A stretch of DNA of 23,522 nucleotides. Origin: Chloroflexi bacterium RBG_13_51_52 (lineage in GTDB: Bacteria > Chloroflexota > Dehalococcoidia > Dehalococcoidales > RBG-16-60-22). The notes beneath the pieces are model-generated. The model was given only the letters and a program-made list of their open reading frames with translations, had not been told where the DNA came from and did no database searches. The stretch covers positions 1-23,522 of the forward strand of contig MGMT01000032.1 in assembly GCA_001796525.1 (NCBI GenBank). Reading direction: 5' to 3'. The first letter of the stretch is position 1. Each line of letters starts with the position of its first letter. The position numbers and the translations under genes were made by a program. Shown in pieces: positions 22,306 to 23,522 of this stretch.

Positions 22306-22337
22306 CCCTTCCAGTGAAGGAGCAGCTCGGTGATAGT

Positions 22338-23123
22338 ATGGCTGCATACTTGGAGACCGGCGCCAGGATTATAATAACAGTTGAATATGACGGCACAAAC
22401 TATCACGGCTCCCAATCGCAGGTAAACGCACCGACGATACAGGGAGAGATAGAAAAAGCCTTAAAGAAACTGACAGGAGAAAGGACAAGAATAAAAATAG
22501 CCAGCCGGACCGATGCCGGTGTCCATGCCTGGGGACAGGTGGTCAGCCTCGATACTAAAGCGAAGCTACCTTTGAAGTCGTTCATAGACGGGTTGAACCA
22601 CTACCTGCCACAGGATATTGCGGTAAAAGAAGCCTACAAAGGCGAGCAATCCTTCGACGTGAGACGCCGCGCGGTGAGTCGGGAATACAGGTACTATATA
22701 CTCAACAGCCAGACTCGCTCACCGCTAAAGCAGCGGTTTTTCTGGCGGATTACCGGCAATCTGGACATCGCGGCGATGAACCGGGCATGTCAGACCCTAA
22801 TCGGGCGACATGATTTCGCATCGTTCGTATCCAGCGCCGAGACCGCCCGGCAGAAAAGAACGGTCCGGGATGTATTTAAAGCGGAAATAACACAAGATGG
22901 GGATATGATAATCTTCGATATTATAGCCAACTCTTTTCTACCCCATCAGGTACGCAATACGATAGGCACGTTAATCAAGGTGGGACAGGGTAAAATGACG
23001 GCAGATGAATTTAAAAATATGGTTGAATCCAGGACTCCCGGGCTCGCCGGACCAACCGCCCCGGCCAACGGTCTGTTCCTGATGAAAGTCAACTATCCCG
23101 GTCCTTTAAATGGAGATGCATAA
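22338..23123 (+). CDS. truA: tRNA pseudouridine(38-40) synthase TruA
   Basis: TruA converts uridines 38-40 of the tRNA anticodon arm to pseudouridine. I chose the ATG at 22338 (261 aa), with GGTGA a few bases upstream; a GTG at 22314 would add eight residues but has no ribosome-binding site. The catalytic aspartate is D59 in SRTDAGVHA. Other family marks are TVEYDGTNYHGSQ near the N-terminus, SREYRYYILN, GRHDFASF and SFLPHQVRNTIGTL. The start is the least certain part. The stop shares one base with the rplM ATG. Confidence 0.95.
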   Translation: MAAYLETGARIIITVEYDGTNYHGSQSQVNAPTIQGEIEKALKKLTGERTRIKIASRTDAGVHAWGQVVSLDTKAKLPLKSFIDGLNHYLPQDIAVKEAYKGEQSFDVRRRAVSREYRYYILNSQTRSPLKQRFFWRITGNLDIAAMNRACQTLIGRHDFASFVSSAETARQKRTVRDVFKAEITQDGDMIIFDIIANSFLPHQVRNTIGTLIKVGQGKMTADEFKNMVESRTPGLAGPTAPANGLFLMKVNYPGPLNGDA

Positions 23124-23522
23124 TGAAAACTTATAGCGCCAAACCGGCTGATATCAAGCGGAAGCTTCATGTTGTTGACGCCGCCGATAAAACCCTGGGC
23201 AGGCTTTCTATCCAGATAGCCAAACTACTGATGGGAAAACACAAGCCCATCTATACACCAAACCAGGATACCGGGGATTTTGTGGTAGTTATCAACGCAG
23301 CGAAAGTGCGCGTTACAGGCAAGAAAGCCGAACAGAAAGTGTATTACCGGCATTCCAACTATCCGGGCGGGTTAAAGAGCATCACCCTGGGGAAAATGAT
23401 GCAACAGTTCCCTACCAGGGCTATCGAATATGCCGTAAAAGGGATGCTCCCGCACACGCGTTTAGGAGCCAAGATGAACAGGAAACTCAAGGTCTATGCC
23501 GGGCCGGAATATCCTAATATGC
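23123..23522 (+). CDS. rplM: 50S ribosomal protein L13, cut by the window end
   Basis: L13 is an early 50S assembly protein. About 133 codons are visible of the 142-150 usual, so only the C-terminal end is missing. The start MKTYSAKPADIKRKLHVVDA follows truA in a TAATG stop/start overlap. Conserved segments are KTLGRLSIQIAKLLMGKHKP, GDFVVVINAAKVRVTGKK and KGMLPHTRLGAKM. In most bacteria rpsI follows; it would lie beyond the right edge. Confidence 0.96.
   Translation, partial: MKTYSAKPADIKRKLHVVDAADKTLGRLSIQIAKLLMGKHKPIYTPNQDTGDFVVVINAAKVRVTGKKAEQKVYYRHSNYPGGLKSITLGKMMQQFPTRAIEYAVKGMLPHTRLGAKMNRKLKVYAGPEYPNM

Noticed and set aside
1..23522. A hidden new multi-gene system, mobile element, tRNA or horizontally acquired insert
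   Set aside because: Every stretch outside the divergent gap is accounted for by conserved housekeeping genes with tight spacing. No foreign genes, integrase, transposase ends or tRNA-like folds were seen.

Overview
The window is a chromosomal core region of a bacterium. It holds 41 protein genes, two of them cut by the window ends. I see no RNA gene, mobile element, CRISPR array or phage gene. Five minus-strand genes (1-3527) form a shikimate-pathway run. Thirty-six plus-strand genes (3823-23522) form one continuous block that merges the classical str, S10, spc and alpha operons. The composition looks roughly balanced in GC. The divergent aro/str arrangement, the absence of tuf, the S12 insertion and the S3 extension make me lean towards Chloroflexota (Dehalococcoidia-like). 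That placement is inference from memory and was not tested by search.

Minus strand: the transcription order is aroB, aroD, aroE, aroK, aroA, and aroA runs off the left edge. The products carry out five steps of the shikimate pathway, from DAHP to EPSP. Every neighbouring pair overlaps by 11 to 20 bases, so translation is probably coupled throughout. The DAHP synthase and chorismate synthase genes are not in view.

Intergenic region 3528-3822: this AT-rich gap of about 295 bp separates the two divergent units. It is the only stretch near 300 bp without a gene. It holds an exact TTGACA box, an AGGAGG-led eight-codon mini-ORF and two inverted repeats just upstream of rpsL, so the rpsL transcript probably has a structured leader.

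Plus strand: the order is rpsL, rpsG, fusA, rpsJ, rplC, rplD, rplW, rplB, rpsS, rplV, rpsC, rplP, rpmC, rpsQ, rplN, rplX, rplE, rpsN, rpsH, rplF, rplR, rpsE, rpmD, rplO, secY, adk, map, infA, rpmJ, rpsM, rpsK, rpsD, rpoA, rplQ, truA, rplM (cut). Gaps are at most 66 bp, many genes overlap, and I saw no internal terminator. The genes supply ribosomal subunit proteins, EF-G, IF-1, the SecY channel, adenylate kinase, methionine aminopeptidase, RNA polymerase alpha and a tRNA pseudouridine synthase.

I found no new multi-gene system. The points worth a second look are single-residue and single-protein departures in very conserved proteins: alanine at the S11 isoaspartate site, proline at the S12 streptomycin-site lysine, alanine at the glyphosate-critical glycine of AroA, a long two-part charged tail on S3, and the structured rpsL leader.
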